From Porphyra umbilicalis (lineage: Eukaryota > Rhodophyta > Bangiophyceae > Bangiales > Bangiaceae), in contig KV918934.1 of assembly GCA_002049455.2 (NCBI GenBank), positions 94,949-158,948 on the forward strand: DNA of 64,000 nt, written 5' to 3'. Below are positions 24,590 to 36,331 of this stretch, in pieces. Every line of letters begins with the position of its first letter. The first letter of the stretch is position 1. The translations under genes were made by a program, and so were the position numbers. Below the pieces are notes generated by a model. The model was not told where the DNA came from, did no database searches, and saw only the letters and a program-made list of their open reading frames with translations.

Positions 24590-27500
24590 ACGTCACGGCG
24601 GAGCATCACAGTGCCGTCCGGAGCACCGGCGGATGCTGCGGCCGTGGCCGGCGGAGGCGGCCTCGGCGGCGGCGGTCTCGGCGGCGGCGCATCGGCGGCG
24701 GCGCATCGGCGGCGGCGCATCGCGCTGAACCTGTATTTCCTGCCACCGCTGCGTTCGACGTGAGCGGCACGGGCTGCGGCGGTGGGCATGTCGCCGCGTC
24801 AGCCGTGTCCGGGAATGTCGCGCCTGCTGCACAATCGCTGGAGGGGCGTGGCGGCGGCCATGACCGCGTGCGCCCCGTCGCCGGCGGCGGCAGCGGCGGC
24901 CATGGCCGCGTGCTCCCCGTCACCGGTGGCCGCCACAGCCACCGCCGCCGCCACCGTGACCGTCGCCGCCACCACTGCTGCATTCGGCCGCCGCCAGCGC
25001 CGCCGCCGCGGTGGCCCTCGCCGCCTTTGTGGCCGCCGCTTGCGCCAGCACCGCCCCCGGCGGGAGCGGAACGCGACGCGACGCCGGAAACTCGGGCTCC
25101 GCCGTGGCTGTCGGACAGACCACGATGTCGCCGCCGTTTGCGCCGCCGCCGTCTGCGCCGCCGCAGCCACGGCCGCCGCCGCCTCGGCCGAAGCCACGGT
25201 CGCCACAACAGCAGACGGCCGCGGCCGCTCGGAGCACGTGCTGGCCACCGCAGGTGGGACAACGAACGGAAGGGGGTGCGCGGGGGGTTGCGCGGGGGGG
25301 GGGGGGGGGGGGGGAGGCGTACGCCCGGACGTCAACAAGAGCCGCAACGTTGACAAACACATCGGCAGGCGCGGGCGTGGACGGGACCGTCGGTGGCGGC
25401 AGCGGCACGAGTCGCAGTGATGCCTCGCACGGCGGCGGCGGCGGCTGTTGAGGGGCCCGCCGCCGTCGGCCGCGGCAGATGCGCCGTCGCGGGAGTCACC
25501 GGCGCCGCCGCCGCCGCCGCTGCCGCCGCAGCCGCCACCGGCGCCGCGGAGGCCTTGGCCGCCCGAGGCTGCCCGAGCGAGAGCGGCGCCATCCTCGTTG
25601 CCGCGGAATGGGCACGGCCGAGCGGGACCGGTGCCGGGGTGTGGGGGGCAGGGCGAGGGCGCGGGGCGCGGGGCTGCCAACGCGCCCGTCGGGGCGTTCC
25701 ACGCCGGCGCGCGAATTGGGGCGACGGCATACCCACGACGGCCGCCGCGTGCGCGGTCGCGACCAGCAGGGGCGCGCATCGTGGGGCCTGGTTGGCGGCC
25801 CGGCGCCGGCCGTCGCAACCGCCGCCGCCGTCTGAGCTACCGCGACTGCAGCCGACGCCCCCGGCACTCGCGGTGCAGGTGCTGTCCCCGGAGGGAGGCC
25901 CAGAGCGTGGCGCGCCAGCGGCATGCCGGTCGCCGTCGTCCCAACCGGCACGGCGGTCGTCGCCGCCGCCGTTGCCGCGGCGCACGTCGCCCCCGCCCAC
26001 GGCGCCGCCGCAAGCGCCACCGCCGTCACTGGGAGGCCCGTACCGTGGCGCTCCGCTGCCAACCAGGCGGCCGACGCGGCAACGGCCACGGCCGTCGCCG
26101 CCGCCCCCGCATACAAATCGCCACGGGAACCGGCACCACCGCCGGCACCGCCGCGTGCGCCGCCTCCCTGTGCGCCGCCGCCGCGTGCGCCGCCGCCGCG
26201 TGCGCCGCCGCCGCGCGCGCGACGGGGAGCGCCGCGGACGGCGAGGCGGCCGCCGTCGCAGCCGCGTCCGCGCTCGCCGCCGCTATCGTCTGCAGTGCCA
26301 CCGGGTCCGCCAATGTCGCCGCCGACGCGGCGGCGTGCGTCGCCACAGCTGTCGAGGTGCGTACGTTGTGACGCGGTGCCACAGGCCCGGCGGTCGGCGT
26401 TCCGACCGCTACAGTAGCCGCCACCGCCGCCTGTGACGCTGTCGCGGACGCCGCAACAAAGGACGTCGCCGCCGTGGGTGCCGCCGCCGCCACCTTGGGG
26501 GAAGCAACGTGGCGTGCCACCGCAGTCCAGGCCGCAGCCTCCGGAGCGGCTCCCGCCGCCGCGGCGCCTTCCCGTGGCGGCGCCTCCGCCGGCGCTGTGT
26601 CCCCAGCGTCCGCCGCCACCACCGCTGCCGCCGCTCCTAGCAGTCAGAGCAAACAGAGGGGCGGCGGTGTTGGGGAGACACGGGGGGTGGTGAGGGAGAG
26701 GGGCGGTGGGGGGGAGGCCGGGGGCGGACGAAGCAGCATGCGACGGCGCGGCCGAGCAGACCTGCTGTCCGCTTCCGCTTGTTCTTTGTTGCCACTGCGC
26801 GTGCCGCCGACACCGCCACGTCGCACGTCGACAGCCGTGGCGGCAACAGCGTCTGCAGCGCGGCCTGTGGGCCGAGGCGGGCGCAGCGGTAGCCGTGCCG
26901 CCACGGCCTTAAAGAGTGTGCGTGACAGCGCGCGTTGGCGGCAGCAGCGGCGGCGGAAACAGCCGCAACATCGGCCGTAGCCGCCGCGTGGAACTGGTGC
27001 CACCGACGGTAGCAGCAGTTGCGGAGGCCGTCAAACGGCGGCTGGCGGCGCGGCCGCCCCATGCGCAGTCCGGCTGCCGTCGCCGCTGCCGCCGCGGCCG
27101 CCGCCACCGTCGCCGCCACCGTCGCCGCCACCTATTGTTGCACCGACCACCGCCACGCCCTCAAAAGGCACCGCCGACGTGGCGACCGCTCCACCCATCG
27201 TGCTCGCCTCTGACTCGCCGTGGGCGCGTCGGCACCAGGACGCCGTGCCGGCGAAGACGCCACCCCCCCCGCACCTTCCTTGACACCACTGCCGCCGCCG
27301 CAGCCACCGCCGCCGCCGCCGCCACCAGCTCCCCCTCCCCACCCTCCCTTGGCCGGCGTAGGGCGCCCTCCCTCCCGCGGCACTGTCGCCCGCGCTTCCG
27401 CGGCGGTGCGCCCACCAAGCCACCCCCCCCCCCCTCACTGCGTGCGCCGCGTCGACACGCCCATCACCATCCTCGCGGCACCGTCGAGCAGAACCGTCGC

Positions 27501-28110
27501 CTTGACATCCCGCACGGCGACGACCTCACAACAAACATACGGCAGGGCGTCGCAGCCCCCGTTGCCGGCGGCGGCGGCGGCTGCGGCGGCGGCTGACGAC
27601 GCCGTCACGCCCACGGCGGCGAGCAGCGGCGGCGACAGCGACCGCACGGTGACGCCGTCGAGATCGACGCCGAGAACCGGGGCGCCCGTCGTCGGCTTGG
27701 CCGCGACAAAACGTCACCTACCGGTCGTCCCGCGCGGCGCCGCCGACGAGGAGCACCACAAAGGCGCCGCCGAGGAAGGTGGCGGGCTGCTTGGGCGCGA
27801 CGGTGCGCGCCACCAACGACGCGGCAGCCGCAAACGTGCGCGGAACAAACGCCGGGGCCGGGGCGGCGGCGGTGGTGCCGCCGCCGCCGCCGCCACGGCC
27901 GCCGCCCACCCCCGCGGCGGCGCTGACACCGTCGAGTGACACCACCGGGTAGGCGAGTTGGAGGCGCAGCTCCACCCTCGTCCGCGCCCGCGCCGACCGC
28001 ACCTCCACGCCATACAAAATTGCATGCGACAGCCCTGCACGGCCAGCGCGGCGGCGACGGCGGCGAGCGGGACGTACAGCGACAGTACCTGTCGCCGTTG
28101 ACGGCAACAG
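24590..28110 (-). other. Ala-rich region, possible membrane protein gene, unassigned
   Basis: Extremely GC-rich. Minus-strand frames carry stretches that look protein-like and not merely compositional, for example LYGVEVRSARAR...RLQLAYPVVSLDG and FLGGAFVVLLVGG near 27718-28107, CCEVVAVRDVKATVLLDGA near 27450-27560, and hydrophobic Ala/Val segments near 25900-26110. They lie in different frames separated by G/C runs, as in the other genes of this window, so one frameshifted gene is possible. I cannot name it. Confidence 0.3.
25289..25313 (+). repeat. Long G homopolymer
   Basis: A run of more than 20 G residues, interrupted near its 3' end by an A. Length is unlikely to be exact in any assembly. 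Confidence 0.85.
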
Positions 28111-28120
28111 CTGTCAATTC

Positions 28121-29750
28121 GGGCTGCCGCCGACGCGGGGCGTTGCGGGGGTGGTGCCCGCCGACAACGGCGGCGGCTGCGGCAGCGGCCGCAGCAGCAG
28201 CAGCGGCGGCGGCAGCTATCGGCCGCCCCTGCCGTCAGTTGGCGTCACGTCAGGCTCCCATGACCACCGGTTGCGGCGGGGGTGGGGCTCGCCGTCGACG
28301 GCGGCGGCAATGGCTGGAAAAGGAACAGCGGCAGCAGCAGCTGGCGGCCGCCGGAGGTGGCAGTTGGCGTCACGTCGAGCTCCCGCCGCCGCGGGGAGTG
28401 GCGGGGGTGGTGCGCACTGGCGACGGTGGCGGCAGAAGCCACAAAAGCTGCAGGTCCAGCAGCGGCAGGACGCGCCGGCTGTCGCAAGCGGCAGCAGCTG
28501 TCGAGTCGGGATCCCGCCGCCGTTGGGCGTCGCGGGGGTAGTGGCCGCTGACCATGACGGCGGCAAAAGCTGCAATGGTTGCAGGTCATGCAGCGGCAGA
28601 TAGGACCGGCCGGCGCGAGCAGCAGCAGCCTTCAAGTCAGGATCCCGCCGCCACGGGGAGTGGTAGGGGTTGTGCCCGCCGAAAACGGCGGCGGCAGCGG
28701 CCGCACCAGCAGAAGCGGTGGCAGCAGCCAGCGGCCGCAGAAGCAGAAGTGGCGGCAGCCGCTGGCGACTGCCGCCGGCAGCAGCCATCGGCCGCTACAC
28801 CAGAAGTGGCGGCAGCAGCTAGCGGCTGCCGCCGGCAGCGGCCAGCGGCCGCCGTCGGCGGCAGTAGGCGCTAAGTCGGGCTCCCGCCGCCGCGATGCGT
28901 GGCGCGGGTAGTGTAGACCGACGACAGCGGCGGCAGTGGCGACAGAAGCCACAACCGTGGCAGCCGCAACGGCGGCAGCCGAAGCGGCCGCTGGAGGAAG
29001 CGGCCGCCATCGGCGGCAGCAGCATCCACGTCAAGCTTTTGCCACAGCGGGGCGTGGCGGAGAATTTGCCTGTCCACGACGGCCGCGGCCGCCACCACAG
29101 CAGCAGCAGCAGCGGCAGCAGCTAGCGACCGCCTCTGGCGTGAGTTGGCGTCACGTCGGGCTCCCGGGTGCGGCGGGGGTACGGCCTGCCGAAGACGGCG
29201 GCGGCGGCGGCAGCAGTCAGTGGCCGCTTGCGGCAGCAGTAGGCGCCATGTCGGGCTACCGCCGCCGCGGGGCGTGGCCGGGGTGCTGCTCACTGAAGAC
29301 AGCGGCGGCGGCAGCCACTACAGCTGCAGCCGCAGCGGCGGCTGGAGCCACCGGCCGGCGGCGGCGGCAGCAGCTACCAAGTCGGACTCCCACCGCCACG
29401 GGGCGTGGCGGGGGTAGTGCCCACTGCCGACGGCGGCGGCAGCCATAACGACGGCGGCTGCAGCGGCAGCACGAGGTACCGGCTGTCGCCGGCCGCAGCA
29501 GGTGCCCATTTGGGCTCCTGCTGCCGCGGAGATTGGCGGGGGTGGTGCCTGCCGACGACGGCGGTGCGGCTGCAACTGCCACAGCGGCTGCAACTGCAGC
29601 GGCGGCTGGACGTACCGGCCGCCGCCGGCGGCAGGAGCTGCCAAGTTAGTGGCGGCAGCAGCTAGCTGCTGCCCCCAGCGGCAGTACGTGCCAGTCGGGC
29701 TCCCGCCGCCACCGGTCGCAGTGGGGATGTTGCTGGCTGAGGAGGCGCCT
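28121..29750 (+). repeat. 128-bp minisatellite, about 12 diverged copies
   Basis: A marker of the form GGGCTCCCGCCGCCGCGGGG followed by CGTGGCGGGGGTGGTGCC recurs near 28121, 28249, 28377, 28505, 28638, 28876, 29035, 29157, 29251, 29384, 29512 and 29697. Many intervals are exactly or close to 128 bp, others altered by deletions. Between markers are CAGCAG/GGCAGC-rich spacers. Confidence 0.85.
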
Positions 29751-30153
29751 ACTGAGGCAGGTGGCGGCGGCGGCGGCTGCAGCAGGAGCTGCCGCGCAGG
29801 CGGCCTCCGGTCCCGGAGAGGCGTGGCGGTGTCAGAGGTGCTGCTCGATGCGCTGTCGCAAGTGATGTGCGGCGTGGCCGCCGCCGGCAGGCCATCGCAT
29901 GTGATCCAAGGCGGGTGGAGGGGGTGCAAGCGAGAGCACAAAGGGCCGGTCTAGAGGCAGGGAGCTGGAGCACACCACGTGCTCCGGGAGAACGTGCGTG
30001 CATGAATAAAAGGACACCTCTTGAACAAGAAACAAGGGATGGAGGTTCTTCAAGAACGGGACGGGGCAAGCAATCGGCCAAACCGTGACCCTCATTTGAC
30101 CTGCACCCGCACAGGCACTCCGGCGAGAGTTGCCCCTCTCCCACTTCTGGCTG

Positions 30154-32677
30154 TCACTTCACCCACGAGTCAAGAGCATAGCCATAGTCAAAAAAGACCT
30201 CCTCTCCGGGGCTCAGATCCCTCGCAGCAAAGAGAGCGGCGCGAATTGTACCGCCGATGCTCAGCAGCTTCATGTGCAGGTTGGGCGAGTCGGAGCTGTG
30301 GTTGATGAACTTCGTCCTGCTTCCAACTCGGGTGGCGTCGACGATGGTTGTTTGTGACAGAGTGGCGAGGTAGCTTACCCCCCGCGCGTCGTACGCTCGA
30401 CCGCGACGGTGCCCCTCCGCGGTAGAGACAAGCTCTCCCACATATTCACCAACCAAATCTCCGGCTGCAGCTGGTTCGGCGACAAAGACGCCAAGCCCGT
30501 GGGCACGAGATGCGCCCAGGACGAGGCGCACCCGGGCACCAACTTGAACTTGAACGTTGCGACAGCGCCTAGTACCTGCCGACGTCGGACTGCGCGAAGA
30601 CGCAGCGACGCCAAGACCAGACATGACACCGGGGTCGGTTGGGCGTGGTGACCGCACCAGGCGCCAATAGGCCCCAGTTGCGGCCGCAGTGGAGCGGGTG
30701 ATGGGAGATTCTGCCATCACGGATCCCGTAGTCAGCCCGTCCACGCCTGATGCCGGATGCAGGTGGGCACCGCACATCATGCACGCGTCAGGGTCACACT
30801 CACGGTCCATGGCAAAACAAGGGCACGAATCCGTCTCACAGCGCGACGGCGAGGTGCAGGAGCACGATATGTGCCTGCTGCAAAACAGCGACCCATCCGT
30901 CGGTGCGCAGCCGTCGGCGGGGATAAATGCGGACGCCGAAGTGCCGGCATCCAACACCACAGGCACGCGCGACGCCCAACGGGTACGGGCACACCCACAC
31001 TGCTTCTCACACGACACGTCACTTTGCACGCATCGACAATTGTGCCGCGTGCACGCGCCAAGATGGCCACACGGAACGAAGGGCGCGGACTTCTTGACGA
31101 TCGCGTTTTCGCTGCCGTTCGTGAGGGAGAACTCGGGGGGGGGAGAAAGAGGAGCGTCCCGTTGGGGTGGTCGCGGTGTCGTCGGCTGCACCGGCCAGGC
31201 TCTCGGCCAACCCCAGTCCACCAGGTACTCAGCCACCCGGCGACATGTCCAGGAGGGCACGAAACGGGCCATGCGGCACGTGTCGAACCGTCCGACAATA
31301 CGAACAGCCGCATGAAGAAGCTCAACGTCTTCGACGGCCCAGACGTCCGTGCGGCACCCACGCGCGAACACCTCCGCGCGGCTGCGGAGGTCGAGCCGGC
31401 AGTCACGACACGGTCCGGCCGCCACGCGAATCGCCGCATGCATGGCGCGGGCGCGTCGCGCGCGACCGCCGTCTGCCCCGCCGTCTGACGCCGTGCCTGG
31501 GGCATCAATGCCAGCGCCATCTGACGCCGTCTCCATGCGTCGCGGGTCGGAAGGACGCGCTACGGGCGTGGACGGGAACGGCGTGACGAGCCCGTCACGC
31601 ACAGGAGCCCCGTGAATGCGACAGCAGTACAGAAAGCAGAAACGACAGAAAAAGCGCACAAGCGTCTCCTGGGTACGGAGCGACGAGTCGGGCGGCCGCG
31701 GAGGTGCGGCCACGCCGACCAACGAATTAGCAGCCACGCCGCGGCGCGGCAAAGGGCGGCAGCCCAGTAGATTGCCGAAGAGTGAGGAGACGGAGGGGAC
31801 GGCGTCGCCGCCCGCCGCACGAACAGCCGCTCTTACAGCGCGGGCAACGGCGACGCCTTCACGCAGAGAGCCTGAGAGCCCACGGACAACAACGGGTTCC
31901 GACGTGCGCCTACCGACGCCGAACGCACGCGGCCCCGTCAACCCGTCCACGTCCGACGAGGACTGCGGGGACTCCGCCAATGTAGCTGCCGCTAAGACCG
32001 CGGCGAGGGAGGCCCCACCCGTTAGTCGTCGAAGTTCAGAGTGTCGAGCAGCGGCGTCCGTTCGCGCAACGTGCACTGCACCAGCGGCGGCCGGTCGGGC
32101 GTTCGCCAGATCTAGCATCAGTTTGATAGCCGACCGGCGCACGCGGAGAACACGCCGCACAACGCGGAGAACGACAGCATCCGCACGCAGCGCCGCGACA
32201 ACAGTGGCAAGAGCTTCTCGGTCCATGGCTCTGCATGTACGGGCAGCAAGAGAGTAGTACGCCGTACCTTCCGTGCTCCCTTCGTCCCCGTACGCGCAGC
32301 TACCGTCATGGCTCGCCGCTGACGCGTACTTGTTCTCGTCAATGATGCGCGCCATCGCCCCCTTCGCACGGGGAGAATCTCCTGAGTAAGGGACTACGAA
32401 GCCCGGAGGAGGGGCTTCCAGGCGCCGCCACGACCGGCGGACAGACACGTACGATGTCATTCGTGGTGGTGGTCGCACGGTGGGTAGCACCGTCGGCCGA
32501 ATGGCCGTACGCTCCGTCGCATCGACAGATGATTCGATGGGCGGTCGATTCGCCACTGCTGCGACAGCAGAAGCGGCGCCTGCGCCCGTTTCGTGCGACC
32601 TGGGCGGCCAAGCTGGATTCGTCAGGCGTGGTTTCTTGGAAAAGGGAGGCTTATGCGACACAGCACGACAGGAATTC
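30154..32677 (-). pseudogene. E(z)-type histone H3K27 methyltransferase, main part, split by copia
   Basis: Carries the second SANT-like region (about 31230-31345), the Cys-rich CXC region (about 30650-31120, including CGHLGACTRHNC, CEKQCGC, SCSCTS and CPCFAMDRECDPDACMMCG) and a C-terminal SET domain (about 30160-30560) with GEYVGE, the NHS motif (KFINHSSDSPN) and EEVFFDYGY, all intact. E(z) is the catalytic subunit of PRC2. A serine/alanine-rich insertion splits the CXC region. The stop is TGA at 30154. The first 112 codons lie at 37642-37976. A copia element sits between them at 32678-37636 with one AATTC duplication. Removing element and duplication gives one 952-codon frame with no stop. 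As assembled the native mRNA is interrupted. Confidence 0.93.
32673..32677. repeat. Target-site duplication AATTC, left
   Basis: Five bases immediately outside the left LTR, identical to 37637-37641 outside the right LTR. Five bp is the size usual for Ty1/copia integrases. Confidence 0.97.
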
Positions 32678-33095
32678 TGTTGAATCGCAGTGGAGATAGG
32701 GGTTGGGGGACCACGGTGAAGTGGTTGAGTGGCTTGAGCTTGTGTGTGTGTGTGCGAACGTGCTTTGTTGGTTGTCCTAAGGTTCGCCCGCCTCTCCCAA
32801 CCGAGAGCACCTCTCAAATAGTCCCCACCGGCCCAAGTGCTCCCCCCTCTCGCGCCCACACCGACGCCCACGCCCTCGCACCAAATCGAATCACTCACCA
32901 AATCAAAAGCCACTAGAGCAAAGCGAAGATCAAATCCAAAACATGCCAAAAGTAACGCCCCAAGATGACCCAACACAAATGTGTTCAACTTGACCACGTC
33001 TTGCAAATGTACCATGTGGGGTACCATAAGGGTCACCGACCATCATCCATCCGCGAACCGCCAGTGGAGTCGGCGACGAGCATCACAGTCCAACA
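32678..33095 (-). repeat. Copia 3' LTR (left on the + strand)
   Basis: 418 bp, from TGTTGAATCG to CAGTCCAACA, with short inverted ends TGTTG/CAACA. It differs from the other LTR at one visible base (GTGGAGATAG here, GTGGGGATAG there). A (TG)n tract lies near 32741. The strand that is minus here is open right across the LTR in the E(z) frame. Confidence 0.98.
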
Positions 33096-33104
33096 CTCCT
33101 CCGT
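33096..33104 (-). other. Putative polypurine tract of the copia element
   Basis: Read on the minus strand, ACGGAGGAG directly precedes the 3' LTR. Its position and purine content fit the plus-strand primer of an LTR element, though it is short. Confidence 0.5.
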
Positions 33105-33130
33105 GCTTGTTGCCGCGGCGGTTCTTGTAT

Positions 33131-36100
33131 TCAGCAAAGCCCCATGGCCTTGACATGCTTGTCGTGCTTAGTCTTGCCGAGCTCCTTCGTCATCGGGTCC
33201 GCCACCATGTCGTCCGTTGCACAATGCTCCAGTGTCACCTTGTCCGTCGTGATGGCCTCGCGCACAAAGTGGTAGCGAATGTCGATGTGCTTAGTGCGCT
33301 TGTGCTCGACGGGGTTCTTGGAGAAGTCAATGCACCCGCTGTTGTCGACCTTGATGTTGATCGGCCCGCCCCAGATCGCTGTCCGCAGCCCTTGAGTTGC
33401 CACGCTTTGCACGAGCTTGTTGAGCCAAACAGCTTCCTTGCTGGCCTCACATAGAGCCATGTACTCGGCTTCCATCGTCGACAGCGCCACCGTCTTCTGC
33501 AACTTAGAACCCCAGCTGACGGCTGCTCCGCCAAAGATGAAGGTGAAGCCCGTCGTAGAACGTCGCGTCTCGTGGTCACCCGCCCAGTCGGCATCACTAA
33601 AGCCTTGTAGAGCACAGGAAGAGTTCTTGTCGAAGACCAGCCCCTTGTCCATCGAACCCTTGACGTACCGTAGAACGCGCTTGATCGCCGCCCAATGCTC
33701 CTTGCCATAGCACGAAACAAACCGACTCAGCTTCCCGATAGCGAAGGCGAGGTCAGGACGTGTCCCGACCATCAGGTACATCAGACTGCCGACGGCTTCG
33801 CGGTAGGGCAGCGCGTCGTCGCTCTCGTCGGCCTTGACCAGCTGCAGGCCCACCTCCAGCGGCTTTCCGATCGGGTTGCACTCCGCCATCCCGAACTTCT
33901 CCAGCACTTGCGCCGCATACTTTCCCTGCGACAGCTTGAGGGTGCCCAACGCCTTGTCACGCCTAATCTCTAGCCCGAGGATGACCTTCGCCTCGCCCAG
34001 GTCCTTCATCTCAAAACGCTTGTGCAGAGCGTCCTTAATCTTGTAGATCGCCGCCAGGCTTGATGCCACCAACAGGAGATCGTCGACGTTTACCAGGACG
34101 ATGATGATTTCGCCGTCATCCATGAGGAGGTAGAGGCATGCATCCGGGTCAATGTTGTCAAACCCCTGCGACTTGAGGAAGTCGTCGAGCTTGGCGTACC
34201 ACATCTTGGGAGCTTGCTTCAGCCCATACAGCGCTTGGAGGAGACGACACACTTTGTCAGGATACGTCGGATCGACATAGCCGTCTGGCTGCTCCATGTA
34301 GACCTCCTCGTCAAGGTCGCCGTTGAGGAATGCCGTCTTGACGTCCATCTGATGTAGCTCCCACCCGTTCGCCGCCGTCATCGCCAGGATGCATCGAATG
34401 GTGGTGAACTTGGCCACCGGCGCGAACGTCTCGTTGAAGTCGAGCCCCTTGATCTGCCGGTTCCCCATGAAGCACAGGCGCGCCTTGTGACGCGTCGTGT
34501 TGTTCCCGTTCTTGTCAACCTCGTTCTTGACCTTGTAAACCCACTTGCCCTTCAGCACGCGTCGACTGGCCGGGCGATCCGTCAAGCGCCAAGTCTTGTT
34601 CTTGCGGATGGCCTCCATCTCCTCGTCCATGGCAATCTGCCACTTAGCCGATTCCTGCCCTTGAACGGCTTGCACGTACGTCGTGGGCGCCTCGTGAGCA
34701 ACCAGGCTCACCGGGCGCCAGTACTCGACAGGGGGTCGCCGCGCTCTGCCGCTCCGACGCAGCGTGTCTTGAGAGCCGCCACAATCTTGATTGTCGTCCG
34801 CGGACTTGTCAGATCCATCGTCTTGCTTGTCATCCTTTTCGTCATTGTCAGCATCCACGTCTCCGCCGTCGCTTTCAGAGCGCAAACCCGTCTCGACTCC
34901 GACGTTTTCGTCTCCGGGAAGCTCCTCTGCAACTTCTGCCACCTTGCTTACGTTCGTCTCGGCGAACACGACGCTTCGTGCCTTGACGACCTTGCCGTCG
35001 TCGAGGATGACCTTGTACGCCTTGCTGCCGTCGGGATAGCCTAAGAAGACGCCCTTCGCCGCCTTGTCGCCAAACTTGCCGTCGATGTGACTCTTGTGCA
35101 GCACCACCCAGCATGTCGACCCAAACACCCGCATGTGGCTTACGTCGGGCTTATTTCCGGTCCACAGCTCAAAAGGCGTCTTGCCGACGGGAAGCGCCCG
35201 GCTGGTGACGCGGTTCTTGATGTAGACCGCCGTCTTGATGGCATCCGCCCAAAGGTCTTGATCGACGTCCTTGTGTCGCATCATGGTGCGAGCCATATCC
35301 ACGAGAACTCGGTTGAGCCGCTCAGCAACCCCGTTCTGCTGCGGCGTGTCGGGTACCGTTGTCTGGTGCGTCGTGCCGTTCTCATCGTGAAGAGCCTTGA
35401 ATGCATTCGACACATACTCGCCGCCATTATCGGAGCGTAGGATCTTGATCTTGGTTCCTGTGTGCAGCTGGGCCTTCGTCAGCCACTTCTTGTACTCCGA
35501 GAGCAGATCGCTCTTCTTCTCCAGGAAGACCACGTCTGTCCAGCGGGAGAAGTCGTCAGTGAAAGTGCCAAAGTAGAGCGCACCGCCACGCGACGGCTCC
35601 AACATTGGCCCGCCCAGGTCCGAGTGCACGAGCTGCAGGCGCTTGCTGACTCGACCTCCTCCTGCAATAGGCATAGGCGTCATAGCTGCCTTCCCATACA
35701 CGCACGGCTCGCAGACGTCCTTGACCGCCATGGAAGAGCACTTGAGTCCATTGATGTCCTTGTTCTTGATCATCCGCTTAACGCCAGCCACGTTGACGTG
35801 CCCAAGGCGCTCATGCCAAAGCTGAAGGGAGGCCACCGCAGCAATATCCAACAGTGGGGCCATGTCCAGGTGGTAGAGCCCACTCTTCCGCGTGCCGCAC
35901 GCAGCGACCTTGTCGCTAATCTTGATGATCGTCTTACCGCCCTTGAATGACACTTCCGCACCACGTTCCTCCATCATGCCGACCGACATGAGGTTGAAGC
36001 CCATGGTAGGAACATGGAGTACCTTCTCCAACTTGATCTTGCGAGTCTTGCCGTGAACGATGACATTGAGCACGACGGTTCCGACGCCCGCCGTGGCTAC

Positions 36101-36331
36101 GGACCCCTTGTCACCCATGGTGACGCTGCGTCCCGTGGTCGTCTGGTAGTCGTCGAAGCACCCGCGCATCCAGCACATGTGTGCAGACGCCGCAGAATCG
36201 ACAAGCCACGACTTGGAGATGTCATCGGTGTCAGCCGCATTGCCCACCAGACAGATGGCGTCGTCGCTGTCGCTACCATCGTCAGCCGCAATCGCGGCCA
36301 CCTTGTCCTGTCTCTGCTTCTTGGCCTTGAG
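33131..36331 (-). CDS. Copia Pol: protease, integrase, reverse transcriptase, RNase H
   Basis: About 1,066 residues in the same frame as Gag, after one TAG. Protease near the start has WLVDSAASAHM, with DSA where most copia proteases have DSG. Integrase has the zinc motif (LWHERLGH...CEPC) and catalytic Asp, Asp and Glu in VHSDLGG, RSDNGGEY and PQQNGVAER. Reverse transcriptase has QMDVKTAFLNG and the polymerase motif VNVDDLLL, with Asn for the usual Tyr of YVDD. RNase H has SDADWAGD and STMEAEYMAL, and the C-terminus ends with copia-typical KHIDIRYHF and ADPMTK. Stop TGA at 33131. A GTG at 36301 also opens this frame, but copia Pol is normally made as a Gag-Pol fusion. Confidence 0.97.
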   Translation of the reverse strand, partial: LKAKKQRQDKVAAIAADDGSDSDDAICLVGNAADTDDISKSWLVDSAASAHMCWMRGCFDDYQTTTGRSVTMGDKGSVATAGVGTVVLNVIVHGKTRKIKLEKVLHVPTMGFNLMSVGMMEERGAEVSFKGGKTIIKISDKVAACGTRKSGLYHLDMAPLLDIAAVASLQLWHERLGHVNVAGVKRMIKNKDINGLKCSSMAVKDVCEPCVYGKAAMTPMPIAGGGRVSKRLQLVHSDLGGPMLEPSRGGALYFGTFTDDFSRWTDVVFLEKKSDLLSEYKKWLTKAQLHTGTKIKILRSDNGGEYVSNAFKALHDENGTTHQTTVPDTPQQNGVAERLNRVLVDMARTMMRHKDVDQDLWADAIKTAVYIKNRVTSRALPVGKTPFELWTGNKPDVSHMRVFGSTCWVVLHKSHIDGKFGDKAAKGVFLGYPDGSKAYKVILDDGKVVKARSVVFAETNVSKVAEVAEELPGDENVGVETGLRSESDGGDVDADNDEKDDKQDDGSDKSADDNQDCGGSQDTLRRSGRARRPPVEYWRPVSLVAHEAPTTYVQAVQGQESAKWQIAMDEEMEAIRKNKTWRLTDRPASRRVLKGKWVYKVKNEVDKNGNNTTRHKARLCFMGNRQIKGLDFNETFAPVAKFTTIRCILAMTAANGWELHQMDVKTAFLNGDLDEEVYMEQPDGYVDPTYPDKVCRLLQALYGLKQAPKMWYAKLDDFLKSQGFDNIDPDACLYLLMDDGEIIIVLVNVDDLLLVASSLAAIYKIKDALHKRFEMKDLGEAKVILGLEIRRDKALGTLKLSQGKYAAQVLEKFGMAECNPIGKPLEVGLQLVKADESDDALPYREAVGSLMYLMVGTRPDLAFAIGKLSRFVSCYGKEHWAAIKRVLRYVKGSMDKGLVFDKNSSCALQGFSDADWAGDHETRRSTTGFTFIFGGAAVSWGSKLQKTVALSTMEAEYMALCEASKEAVWLNKLVQSVATQGLRTAIWGGPINIKVDNSGCIDFSKNPVEHKRTKHIDIRYHFVREAITTDKVTLEHCATDDMVADPMTKELGKTKHDKHVKAMGLC

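Noticed and set aside
28121-29750. Gln/Ala-type coding repeats
   Set aside because: The 128-bp period is not a multiple of three, so no frame persists; it is a minisatellite.
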